Of a stretch of 64,000 nucleotides of DNA, positions 47,543 through 58,919 are shown piece by piece; positions within the stretch are counted from its first letter, which is position 1; the number at the start of each line of letters is the position of its first letter. Below the pieces are notes generated by a model. It was not told the origin of the DNA. It ran no database searches and saw only the letters and a program-made list of their open reading frames with translations. The DNA lies in contig NW_004457703.1 of assembly GCF_000203815.1 (NCBI RefSeq), positions 1 to 64,000 of the forward strand. The letters run 5' to 3'. The DNA is from Cavenderia fasciculata (taxonomy: Eukaryota; Evosea; Eumycetozoa; Acytosteliales; Cavenderiaceae). Both the position numbers and the translations under genes were made by a program.

Positions 47543-49256
47543 TTATTCTTCATCAGAATCTTGGTCATTCTCTTGGTGAATATTTCCTTCAGTATCGCCA
47601 GTTTGTGGAGGAGTGGCTTGTTTGACGTCGAGTTGGGAAATAAGGATTCTTACATTCTTGGAGACATTTTTAATTTCATCCAACACTTGTTCGTTGTTCC
47701 AATTCTTTGATTTGAACATATCATACAAGGCAGGTGAAGTGCACAAGATAGAGGTGGCAGGTCTGTTGTACTCTGGGGCAGAAGTGGTCAAACGAGTGAC
47801 ATTGTCTTCGAGAAGGTGGAACTGCAATGTCTTTTGGTTGTTGCGATAGATTGATACCTTTTGGATGATGAGTGATTCGACGATAAAGAGATTCGAGTCT
47901 GGGATTTGGTAGGTGTTGTTGCCGTTGGAGTTTTTAAAGATGTGAATAGAAGAGAGGAATTGCTTCAATCTGTCACTGTGTGGGTGTGATTCAAGTGGTG
48001 CCTTTGAAAGGGTGTCGATCGAAATTCTCAAATCAAAGTGTCCTTGTTTGCTGAGTTGTGGAAGGAGTACCTTGGCATTGATGTGGTGTGTTTGTTTGTA
48101 GAGGGTTGGGTTCACAAATCTGTATTCAACAGAACTAGATGGACTGCCTGCAGCAGCGGCGGTACTAGTTGATGAGGTGGCAGAAGAAGACGAGTTTGAT
48201 GTTGCAGAGTTGGCACTATTCGATGGTGAGGAAGGTGAAACTACCTTTTCTTCGAAACATTTGATGGTGAGAATATCAAGAGTGTCAGTGTCGAGAAGAG
48301 TTACAAGAACGTATGGCTTCTTTTCCTTGAAAAGGTTGTGAGTGTGTACAAATGACTCTGAGATGCATGTACTGTTTTGAAAGACAGAATCGAGTGACTC
48401 TGTGAGAAGCTCGTATTTGTCTGCCGTCATTGCTGGTGATGGAATTTCATTGCTGTTGAGGAACCAAATCTTGCCTGCCTTGACATCGACAAATGGAATA
48501 TTGTTTGTCTTTTCTATAGATAGTGTACTAAAAATCTCATTGAAACGTCCAACAAATTGTGGTTCATGTGTTCTCACAATCTCTTGGATATCGATATTGT
48601 CCTCTGTCGTAGAGGTGGTACTAGTCGATGATGATGATGATGACGACGATGACGACGATGCTTGGGATGCCTTGTTTTCAAACAAGACGACAGCATAGTT
48701 TGGTTGGTGAACAAACTTTAATCTTTGATCTCCCTTGTAATCTACCAATGATAAGTATTTGGCCTAAGTAAGTAAAAAATAAATAAAAATAAAATAGATT
48801 ATTAAGAAGAGTAATAAATATTATTAAATGGGTTGGAACAACTTACAGAAGTGTTTTTCAACTTTAAAACAATTTCTTTGGCTCTTTCCAATTGTTGAGC
48901 GTCTGGACATTTAATGACAGCAGTTGTTTTGAAGATTTTGAGTCTGGCATTGGTGGCCTTGTTGATAAGACCCCACAATGATCCTTTGACTCCAATGATT
49001 GCACCTCCACTAAATGTTGGAATGTTGACAAAGGTCTTTAACATTTTTCCGCCAAAGTGTGGGAAATAAGAAGAAGACGACGAGGATCCACCTCTATAGC
49101 CACCTCTGAATCCGCCACGACTGCCTCTTCCTCCACGGTTTGAGCCACGATTTCCAGAGGGACCTCCTCTTGGACTGTAGTTTGATTGGAATCCACCTCT
49201 AAATGGTTTTCCAGATGATGATTGTTGTTGTAATGGCTGTTGTTGTTGTTGTTGTG

Positions 49257-49288
<32 letters not shown>

Positions 49289-49623
49289 GGTTGTTGATGT
49301 TGATGTTGTTGTAGTTGTTGTGGTTGCAGTTGTTGTTGTTGTTGCAATGGTTGTGAGTTAAAATATGATTGTTGTTGGACAATATCATCCATCATTGGGT
49401 GTTGTTGTTGTTGAAAAGGGGCAGATGATTGTTGTTGTTGTTGGGGTTGTTGTGATTGATCTATATGACCACCAGTGTGTTGTCCTCCACCTCTTGGACC
49501 ATATCTCTTTGTGCCCCTCATGTGAAATCGGCCATATTGATATCCTCCATCTCTTCCATTACCACCTCCATTGTTATTATTTATATTGTTGTTGTTGTTG
49601 TTGTTGTTATTATTGGTGTTCAT
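47543..49623 (-). CDS. RGG-box protein with KH-like segment
   Basis: Exons 49623-48847 and 48763-47543, phase 0, about 665 residues. The N-terminus has an Asn run and RGG/GGR clusters (RGTKRYGPRGGGQHTGG, GGPSGNRGSNRGGRGSRGG) around a Gln/His-rich tract, the pattern of an RNA-binding, condensate-forming region. Then comes FVNIPTFSGGAIIGVKGSLW..ARLKIFKTTAVIKCPDAQQL..AKEIVLKL. Its GxxG-like loop (GVKG) and flanking helices resemble a KH domain; this is inference. The C-terminal ~400 residues begin YLSLVDYKGDQRLKFVHQPN and are ordered over long stretches, with two Ser-rich inserts and an acidic end (DQDSDEE). I do not recognise that part. Probable role in mRNA binding. Confidence 0.85.
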
Positions 49624-49984
49624 TGTTTAAAAGAAGAAGAGAGAAGAAGAAGAAGAAGAAGAATGATTTATTGTTATTATTTATTTATTATTGTTATTAT
49701 AAAAAGTTTCTTTGTTGATGATATTAAAAGTTATGATTTTTTCTATATAATTTTATTTTTTTCTATCAATAGTTGTTATTTGTATTGTTATCTTTTTTAA
49801 TTGTTATTTCCTTCAAAAGAAACTGTTATTCTCTTCTTTTGTTGTTATCTCTTTTTTATTATTATTATTGTTATTGTTCAACAACACAAAAAAGCTTTTT
49901 TTTGATGTGATGATGTTCATGCCCCCCCCCAGTGAAAAATTCTTCTTCATTTTTTAAATTAAAATTTTTTTTTTTTAATTAAAT
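49624..49984. other. intergenic spacer, RGG protein upstream region
   Basis: 360 bp, very T-rich (plus strand), with GAA and TTA repeats, a run of nine or more C (about 49922-49930) and T-runs. It is the likely promoter of the RGG-protein gene and the 3' flank of the IRE1 gene. Confidence 0.55.
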
Positions 49985-52900
49985 TTATTTGATAATGGTT
50001 GTTGGATCAACATAAAATTGTTTAAAGTAGGGTTCATTCTTTAGATGTTTTTCGATAAATAAATAGGTAGACATGATCAAACGAGGGAATCTTGTTTTAA
50101 AGTAGTCGAGGAAACCATCTGGTAAATCACCAAGACATTGTTGTACGTCTTGTGGAAGGTCTCTATAGTGGTTAAATTTGTTTCTAATGACTCTGAGAAG
50201 ATCTCGAACACTTTTACCATTGTATTTTCTGTAACGACCTATATTATCGATGAATAATTGATCCAAGAGACCCCACCATTCAGTATCTCTATTCTGTAAT
50301 ACTTGGTCGATAAGTAGATCTAGATCGGTTACCAATGGACTAGATGGTTTTTCAAATTCTAAATAATCAGATGCTGCCACCAAAAATGATAATTGTTTGT
50401 GTGAATTCCAAAAGAATGGATGTGATTCACATTCTAATATCGTTGGTCTAAAGGTAGATGAAATATTAATTATTAATATTAATATATATATATATAAATA
50501 TATTCGTATTTACTAGTAATAGAATAGTTACCTTTTATCTGGTTCAAATTGTATCATTGATGAAACTAAATGATGAAGTTCACCAAGATGTTCAATTGCT
50601 TCAATGTCATACTTATTTTTTAATACATTCTTTTCACGATTGAAACGTCCTCCAAATGGATTACTGCCAGTGACCAAGTAGTAAATGACACATCCCATTG
50701 AAAAAATGTCTACTTTTTTCGTACTTTTGTTGCTACCATTTAAATACTCTGCAGGTTGCCAACCGTAGCTGTCACTGGCAAACGTCAAAGAATGATCGTC
50801 CTTGTCCAAAGCCTTTCCTAGTCCCATATCTGATATCTTTACACGATTGTTTGGATCAATGAGGATATTTTGAGGTTTAATATCACGATGAATAATATTT
50901 AGAGAGTGTAAATGACTCAATCCCGATAATAAATCCATTATCATCCTTTTCATTAAATCTGTAATGATTATCTTTTGTTGTTGGGTTGATTTTCCTGTTG
51001 GTTGTTGCGAATGTGGTGGTGGTGGTGGTTTACCTCCTGTAACACCTTTAGAGGTTAAATTTTCTTCTATTGCTTGATCCAAACTTTTTGTACAATAAGA
51101 TAGTGCCAAATATATAAATTCGCTATCTTCTTCTTTGGCGTGGTATCTAACGACATTTAAATGTTCATCAGAGTGCAGTAATAGGGAAACTTCCCTATCG
51201 GCAAATTTAATAAATTGTTTAAGCATTCTCTTGATGGCTACTTTTCTGCCCTCTAAAAAACCTTCATACACCACAGTGCCACAACTTCCAGTTCCCAAAA
51301 CATTATTAGACATTGTAAGTTTACCAATCTTTACATTTCCATTTTCTAATATAATTCTTGTGCTATATTCCAGTTGTTGAATATTGGTTGTTGTTGTACT
51401 TGTTACCAATTCTTCCTCTAGCATTTCTTGAATCTCTTCCTTTTCCTTTTCCTCTTTTTCTTCTTCCTCTTGTTCCACCTCAATTTGATGTTGATGTTGT
51501 TGTTGTTGTTGTTTTCTTTTGTTTTTTTTTTTACTTGGAGTTGATGGTGTCTTGTTTGGTTTTCCTTTTTTTGGGCCTCCAAATCAAAGACTTTGTTATA
51601 AAAGTGGCACTTGCCAACAGTATCAATAATAATGTGTTTACCTGATAATTATCTGTAATCAGTTTAATGAATGCGTTTTGGTTGTCTTGTTGATTATTTT
51701 GGTTGTTTTGCGTATGATTATCGTTGTCACTAATAACTCTTGTGCCATTATCTTCGCTACCATCACCAATTGCCAAGGGATCTTGTCCACCGTTATCGGT
51801 TCTTTGGTTTTTATCGTTTGATGTAATGTAAAAGTGTCCATCATAACTATCAAAAATAAAGGTAGGCATCCAACCAGAGGGTACTAGTCCTGAATTGTCG
51901 TTGTTGGTACCAGCCGATATAAAAGGTGCAAATGGATTGTCGGCAGACAATATTCTAGTAAATTCGAGTGGTTCCAATATATTTTGTGATTTTGAAAAGG
52001 CGTATATAGATAGTGGTGGAGATGGAAGTATTGATTCCCAATAAGAGTTTGATGACAACACACTACTCTTTTTAACAAAGAGTTTATATAGAGAGTTCAT
52101 TGGATAGACCTGAATCGTTCCTTTTAGTTCAAACTTTTTCGTTGATGTTGACTCTGTTTCTTGTTGTTGATTTACTCTTTTTACAGATTGGTGGAATGGT
52201 TTGTACTCTCCAATTGATATGTTCCATTTTTCTACACCAGTTGTTGGATCTATAGCAATGACTTTGTAATCTGATCTTACAAATATCAATACATTATTTT
52301 TTCCATCTTGATTGTCGCTGTTGGCACCAGAGTCGTCACATACGCCACTCATGCTCGAGCATCCTTCCCATTCACCATTGTGTCTTAGAGTCTTTAGTAG
52401 CTTTCCAGTGGTAGCATCGACTACCATAACAGTGGTTGCTTTACTTCCAACAAATAGAGTATCTTGATCGTCGACAGAACTTTGTTGAAATGGTGAAGAG
52501 TTTACAATATCAAACAATGAATAGGGAAGCTTTTGTATGCCACTGTCTTTTGAATAAATATAAAATTCACCACTTCCATCTATATTTGGTATGTATAGTT
52601 GTTGATTATTATTATTATTTTGGTTTGTGGTAGTGGTGGTAGAGATAACGTCATATGACGACGATGTAACAATATCATTATCACTTGATTGATCAAAGAA
52701 ATCGTTATCATTATCACTATCATTGTCTACTCGCTGTTGTTGTTGTTGTTGTGGTTGTTGTTGTTGATTAAATGTTTGAGATGTTGAATAGAGAGAGTGT
52801 CCTTCATCTATAATCCAATTTAACATTCCATTGTCATATTTGAAAGAATATATACTCCCATCCATTGTACTAACAATTAAATCTCTAAAAATAAAAGATC

Positions 52901-53161
52901 AATTAGTGAATTTGATCAGTATAGTATAGAATAGCATAGCATAGCATAGATACTGTCAGCTGCTCAGTTGAGGTTGATTACATACAAATCGGTTGGTATA
53001 GAGCTTGAACCTTTCTTTTTTTGATTATTGTTATTGTTGTTTACATTCCTTTGCTGTTGCTGTTGTTGTTGTTGTTGTTGCTGACATTTAATGACATCTA
53101 TAAATACTGTTGATATTATAATAAAGAGTAATATCAAGGAATAATATGACTTGTTCTTCAT
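49985..53161 (-). CDS. ireA: IRE1: ER stress sensor kinase/endoribonuclease, one frameshift
   Basis: Exons 53161-52986, 52884-50532 and 50447-49985. IRE1 senses unfolded proteins in the ER and cleaves RNA. The N-terminal signal peptide is YSLILLFIIISTVFIDVIKC, followed by a Gln run. The lumenal domain opens TDLDLIVSTMDGSIYSFKYD, as in IRE1 families. The membrane span is VNTLLLILLASATFITKSLI. After a Lys-rich linker comes the kinase: VLGTGSCGTVVYEG, VAIKRM, IIHRDIKPQNIL, KISDMGLGK (DMG, not DFG), FSMGCVIYYLVTG. The KEN RNase domain has GRYRKYNGKSVRDLLRVIRN and KFNHYRDLP, keeping the Tyr, Arg-Asn and His expected for RNA cleavage. As assembled, the frame breaks just after the membrane span. Removing one base from a T7 run (51566-51572) gives a continuous ~996-residue protein. 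Confidence 0.9.
51566..51572 (-). other. homopolymer frameshift site in the IRE1 gene
   Basis: T7 on the plus strand, A7 on the coding strand. Upstream frame ends in a stop 16 codons after the membrane span. With six A the linker reads through a Lys/Pro/Ser stretch and a Gln run into the acidic segment before the kinase. The middle exon length (2353 nt) is one base too long for the flanking splice phases, which independently supports a single extra base. Confidence 0.75.
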
Positions 53162-53478
53162 TGTAAAGAGACCCTTTGATGGGGTTGAGATATATAATTT
53201 ATGTACAAGGTTGATTTATATTGGTTTATATCTCGAGAAACCAATATCAAACTATATATATATATAAAAGATAATGTATTCTTCTTCTTCTTCTAATAAT
53301 AAATAATAATAAATAATTTAAATGCGCACTTATATTGCCCTTCTTTGTTTTGTTCAGAAAGAGGTGAGTCAGCAAAAATTGCTCAATTTCAGAACAACAA
53401 CAAAACTATTTTTTTATTATTATTAATAATAATATTATTTGGTCAACGATTTTCTTTAATCAAATCTTGATCAAATTA
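53162..53478. other. intergenic spacer IRE1 upstream / epsilon-COP 3' flank
   Basis: 316 bp, AT-rich, with TAA repeats, an AT run near 53258-53268 and a less biased stretch around 53320-53400 that probably contains the IRE1 promoter. No coding sequence seen. Confidence 0.5.
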
Positions 53479-54192
53479 TTAACCGAATCTTGATTTACAT
53501 CTATCAAAGGTACTGTCTGCATGGTTTAATTGTTCTAACCATAAATAGTTTGGTGAAGATGATTTGAGTTGACTGGAAAATAGAAAAAAAGACAGGAATG
53601 TTAGTGATTCTACCATTGGTAAATCAAAGGATTTGAAATGGAATAAGTTTACCTTTGATAACGATTGATAATATCGATTGGTTTCTTCATGTGAATGTAA
53701 CAAGTGATAAGGTTTGAAATGGTTGCTGGATCCTTTGAATTCTTTTCAATCGATTGTAATAATGTTTGTTCAGCCTTTTCGAATCTCTTTAACATTAATT
53801 CACAAACTGCACGAGAGTTTAGTAATAATGATGTTGTTCCATATTTCTCTGACAATTCTTCATAGATTGCCAATGCTTCCTTTACTTTATCATCTCCCTA
53901 TTTTTTGGAAAAAGAAAATAAGTAATGAATTAATTGGTTACTAGTTGTGTGGATTAAACTATATAGTTGGGATAGAGATAGTTACTTGAGTGATCAATAT
54001 TAATGCATTTGAAAATAATGATGGTGTGGCATCAACATCAATCTGTTTCATTTGACTGTATTGCTTCTCTGCCAAATCCAATCTATCGATTTTCAAATAA
54101 CTTTGAACCAATAATGACATACTACAATATTTTATATATATATATCGATAGTTGTTAGTTTAGATTAGACATTTAGAGTTTGATTTGTAAGG

Positions 54193-54266
<74 letters not shown>

Positions 54267-54682
54267 AAATACCATTCAAGATTATCAGTTTTATGTAAAA
54301 TACGTAGTGTCTCTTCAAAGTTTTGTTGTTCATAGTGAATAGAAGCAATTAAAAGTTGGGCAATTGGTGTAGTATTGTTGAGTTGGTTTTCAATCTGTTT
54401 AATAGAGTTTAAAACTTGTTCTTTGTTGTTGTTGTTGTTTGAAAGATATTGAGCAAAGTAACGAATTGATTGAAGTGTAATATCATTGTTGCCTTCTTTC
54501 AACTCTGACAATACTAGAGAGTAATTCTCTTGAGCAATATAACTTCTGTAGAGGAATGCATCTGCTTCCAACTTTTGTTGATCGTTTTTAATTTGCTTGT
54601 ATCTCTTGTTTACTTCATTGATTGCTCCTTGATAATTGCCCAAGTAATAATAATTCTTTGCTTCAAATAATATATCTCCCAT
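53479..54682 (-). CDS. copE: coatomer subunit epsilon
   Basis: Exons 54682-54273, 54121-53986, 53897-53653 and 53572-53479 give 294 residues, the normal size. Epsilon-COP is part of the COPI coat for Golgi-to-ER vesicles and is built of TPR-like helical hairpins. Matching segments are MGDILFEAKNYYYLGNYQGA near the start, YRSYIAQENYSLVLSEL, SLLVQSYLKIDRLDLAEKQY, ALAIYEELSEKYGTTSLLLN, LNSRAVCELMLKRFEKAEQT, NLITCYIHMKKP and the C-terminal LNHADSTFDRCKSRFG. Intron 1 contains a long ATTG tetranucleotide repeat. Introns 1-3 have consensus boundaries and all joins keep frame. It is divergent from the adenosyltransferase gene (start 54904). Confidence 0.95.
54197..54267 (+). repeat. (ATTG)n tetranucleotide repeat in the epsilon-COP intron
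   Basis: About 17 tandem ATTG units. It lies inside intron 1 of the epsilon-COP gene, where the coding strand reads (CAAT)n. Unspliced, this stays open in frame as repeated Ile-Asn-Gln-Ser for several units before reaching a stop. Confidence 0.9.
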
Positions 54683-54903
54683 CTTTCTTCTTCTTCTTCT
54701 TAATATTACAACTGATCTTCTATCTATCTATCTATCTATCTATTACTTATCTATTCTAATATTAAAACTACTATTGTCTTATGATGATTCACCAAAATCA
54801 TTTTTTAGGTTTTTTTTTTTTTTTTAATATTATCTTGTCTCCAACAAAGGAAGCTCTTGAAGTTCAAAATTTAATATATAAATATAATTTTTGAGACATC
54901 TAG

Positions 54904-56094
54904 ATGTTTCTAATACGAAATTGCTTTAAATCATCTTCTTTAGTATTGTTAACTTCAAAGAGGAGCGCAACAAACAACATCAATAGCACAACAACAACAA
55001 CAACAATAACAAGAAATATTGTCAATTGTTACACTTCTACGCAATTAACAACTTGTACAAAAGAATTAAGTCATTCAAGAATGGGAAACTGGTATTCAAC
55101 AACTACTGCTACTAATGATGAATCTCAAAATGATGATAGTCAACAAAGGGATCTGTCAGAACAAGAAGGACAAGAAGAGTTAGATATCACACCAGTGTCA
55201 TCTGATATTAAAAAGATAAAGATCTATACAAAGACTGGTGATAAAGGTACTAGTAGTCTTTTTAATGGTGAAAGAAGACCAAAAGATGATACTGTATTTA
55301 ATGTATTGGGTTCATTGGATGAATTGTCTGCTCATATTGGGTGCGTATAAAAACAATGATATATTATCATTATAATCATGATTATTGACATCAATATCCT
55401 TAATCCTACCTACTACTTAATAGAATGGCTGTTGAATATTGTAAATTGAAAAAGAATAAGAGATTAATAGAAAAGATACCAGAACTTGAAGAGGTACGTA
55501 AATTGTTATATTTAAATATACTCAATCATAAATAATAATAATAATAATTCTATTTTTTTTTTTATTAAAGATTCAATGTTTATTGTTTGATTTAGGATCA
55601 CACATTGCAACACCAAGAACCGAAGGATCATCATCTTCAATGCATTTAGCTAGAACAGAATTTAGTGAAACTCATGTAGAAAAGATAGAGTTGGCTATCG
55701 ACGAAATGGATAAATACTTGGCACCCTTGAAGAATTTTATTTTACCTGTATGTCACCACTAGAAAAAAAAAAGAAAAGACTACTTACTAATAATAATTAT
55801 TATTATTATTTATACAACAACAACAACAACAACAAAAAGGGAGGAGGATTAGAATCATCACAATTCCATATTTGTAGAGCAGTTTGTAGAAGAACAGAGA
55901 GAGATATGTCACCATTATTAAGAGAGTCAGCCATCGACGAGACGGCACCCAAATTTATCAATAGATTATCAGATTACTTTTTTGCAGTATCACGATACTG
56001 TTCATTGGTTACCAATCATCCAGAATCTGTTTACAAATTGCCAAAAGACAGAGACTCTAATAACAAGTACCAACGTAAAATTGAAGTTCATTAA
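54904..56094 (+). CDS. mmab: corrinoid adenosyltransferase (MMAB/PduO type)
   Basis: Exons 54904-55340, 55424-55493, 55571-55747 and 55840-56094 give about 312 residues. The enzyme transfers the adenosyl group of ATP to cob(I)alamin, making the cofactor of mitochondrial methylmalonyl-CoA mutase. The N-terminal ATP-binding motif is [20 protein letters not shown], followed by [20 protein letters not shown] (joined across intron 1). [18 protein letters not shown] lies in the middle. The active-site helix is [15 protein letters not shown], then [15 protein letters not shown]. The first ~90 residues are basic and Ser/Thr-rich ([20 protein letters not shown]), suited to a mitochondrial presequence. 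The donor of intron 1 is GTGCGT, less common than GTAAGT, but it gives the required Gly-Met join. Confidence 0.93.
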
Positions 56095-56159
56095 TTGATG
56101 AAAGATATATTAAAAATATATGAAACTTGGAACAAATGAATCCAAAATAAAATCAGTTT

Positions 56160-56196
<37 letters not shown>

Positions 56197-56599
56197 ACAC
56201 ATGCCTTTAAATATTTGATTACCATTTTATTTATAATTATTTATTTTATTTTGAAGGTTCAGGGCTATCCGTTATGGTAGGTTGTCTTTATAATAATGAT
56301 AATGATGATGATGATCGATAAAGAGTTGATATATTTCAAATCAGAAAGAGTATGATGATGATGATCAACACCAAATCAGTATTTCTGCTGCATGAAAACA
56401 GGTGCTGCACAAGATAGATTCATCAGTTAAAGGTGTACATTAATGCTATTCAAGGATCATCATCTCTCTCTCTACACATCCTATTTGACATCGATCAATC
56501 AATCAATCAATCATCAATCGACCCTATACTGTGAACAACCCATGCTAACATACATAACCTTTTTTTACATATCATGATGATGAATACAGATATTTCTAA
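56095..56599. other. intergenic region with A33 run
   Basis: 505 bp. An uninterrupted A33 run lies at 56162-56194, probably in or just past the adenosyltransferase 3' UTR. A GAT-repeat stretch follows (56296-56320) and an ATCA repeat (about 56492-56516). No coding sequence; probable promoter for the large gene that follows. Confidence 0.55.
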
Positions 56600-58883
56600 A
56601 TGAAACCATCATTACAATCGAGTAATAATCAACAGCAACAACAACAACAACAACAACAAAATTCATCTTCAATTGGTATATTAAAAACTATAACTACAAC
56701 TACAACAACAACCACAACAATAAGCAGCAGCAACAACCATAATAACAATTCAAAAAATATGATGGGACGACCACATAAACCGGCGACACTTCCATCGTCT
56801 TCGTCGACACCTCCGACGACCTCTGTGAGAGGAGCACCAAAGTTTCAGCCTATTAATTTGCCAAGTGAGCGCAGTGAAAGTGGGCACGATGAACGTCAGG
56901 CACCTTCTGTTATGTCGGTATGGGGAGGTGCAATCGTCAAGACACCGACACCTTTATCGTCAACAACAATGGGTACTACAGCAGCTTCTGGTTCACCACC
57001 ACCACCATTACCAACTACTACTACCAGTACAACCATATCATCGGCCTCATCAACCATGAGTGGAGCAGTAAATCCTCTTTCATTGTCCTCGAATAGTAAT
57101 TTTAGCAACAACAACAATACAACAACACCAACTACCTCTGTGAATAGTAATCCTTTAAATTTTTCATCATCTTTATCAACAACATCGGCAATAACCACGA
57201 CGGCTTCTACCAATAGTAGCCAGCAACAGCAAATATCACCAACCACTTCAATCCCCACAGTGGCATCAATCATTGCCCAATCCATCAGTGGATCTACAAG
57301 CCCGAATCTTTCAACATCATCATCCCTTTTACCAGCACCTTCTCATGAAGATACTCAACCTCCATCAACAACAACAACAACAACATCACAACCACCATCA
57401 ACTCCTCCATCACCATCATCATCATCATCTACAACAACTACAACATATGATTCAGATAGTCCTTTTATGTATATGAAAAAAGAAAGTAGTACAACCAGAA
57501 GCACAACCTTATTGCACACTACCAACAGTAAGTACATCACCATATGAGCTCTTTCATCACACTACTAATATCAACTCTCTCTCTCTCTCTTTTTTTTTTT
57601 TATAACAATTCTAATAGAAAATGAAGAAACGACATTAAAATCTCAAAGTGGTAAAATATATTCTTCACCTTTGGGAAACAAATCCAATTTGGCGGCAAAT
57701 GTGATGACATCACCATCATCATCATCAAATACACCAACTTCTTCCTCTTCCTCTTCTGCCAACCCAACATCTGTATCAAATAGTGCCACTCTTACAACCA
57801 CCACAACCACCACAACCACAACTACTACCACAACAACCAGTAGCTCTTCTCCTCTTAACCTTAAAAAAGATATGTTTTCTCTTGCCAATTCCGACTGGGC
57901 CAACGATGAAGATCCAATGGATTACTCCAAACCATTGGTTTTTATCGATGAAAATATAGCACAGGCAAAGGAACGTGAAAAGGAATTAAAGAGATTAGAA
58001 GAGGAGCGAGAGAGACAGAGAATTGAAGACGAGGAGAGAGAAATTCAAGAAAGAGAGCTTCGCGAGGAACAAGAAAGACAACGTATTGTTCAGGAAGAGG
58101 AAGACAGAGAAAAGCGTCGACAAGAGGAATTGCAAAGAGCCGAAGACGATCGCAAACGATCCGAGGAAGATAAAAAGAAACGTGAAGATGAACGAAAAAG
58201 ATTAAAGGACGAATGGGATCTCAAAGAGAACGAAAGAAAACATGCCGAAGTAGAAAGACTTCGTCTCAAAATGGATCAAAAAGCAGAGGAAGATCGATTG
58301 GCAAAGGAGCGTGCTTTGAACAAATTAAAGCAACTCGAACAAAAGGAAAATGAAGAAAAGGAGAGAGTACGTTTGGAACAAGAACGAGAACGCGAGCTTG
58401 AACGTGAAAGATTGGAGCGTGAAGAAAAAGAACAACGTGAACGTGAGCGTGAACGTGAAAGATTGGAGCGCGAGCGAGAATCAAGAGAAAGAAGAGATAG
58501 TTATAATCGAGATAATAGAAGAGGTGGAGCACAACAACAACAACCACCACCATCAATACAAAGAATGGACTCTAGAGGTGGGGGTGGCCGAGGTGGCTAT
58601 CCTTATCAATATAATAACAGAAGAGATGGATATGAACACGATCGTTACCACTATGAAGATCGTCACTATGAAGACGGTCGTCGTCATAGTCATGAAAGAG
58701 GAGAGCGTCATGATGAGAACAGATTTTCAAGAGATAGAAACGACTCTAGAGACTTTAGAGGCGAACACAGAGATGGTAGAGAATTGAGAGGAGATCAATT
58801 ACATTCAAATAACCACATCATGACTTCTCCTACATCTATTGGAGTAGAAAAGGACAAAAATCGTGATTCAAAGGAAAGAGTTG

Positions 58884-58919
<36 letters not shown>

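Noticed and set aside
51531-51650. Intron at CAG-GTAAAC (near 51642) as explanation for the IRE1 frame break
   Set aside because: It would remove the membrane span, which is required and in frame; no acceptor restores phase.
54197-54267. Tandem repeats considered as CRISPR or satellite
   Set aside because: Simple tetranucleotide microsatellite without spacers, inside an intron.
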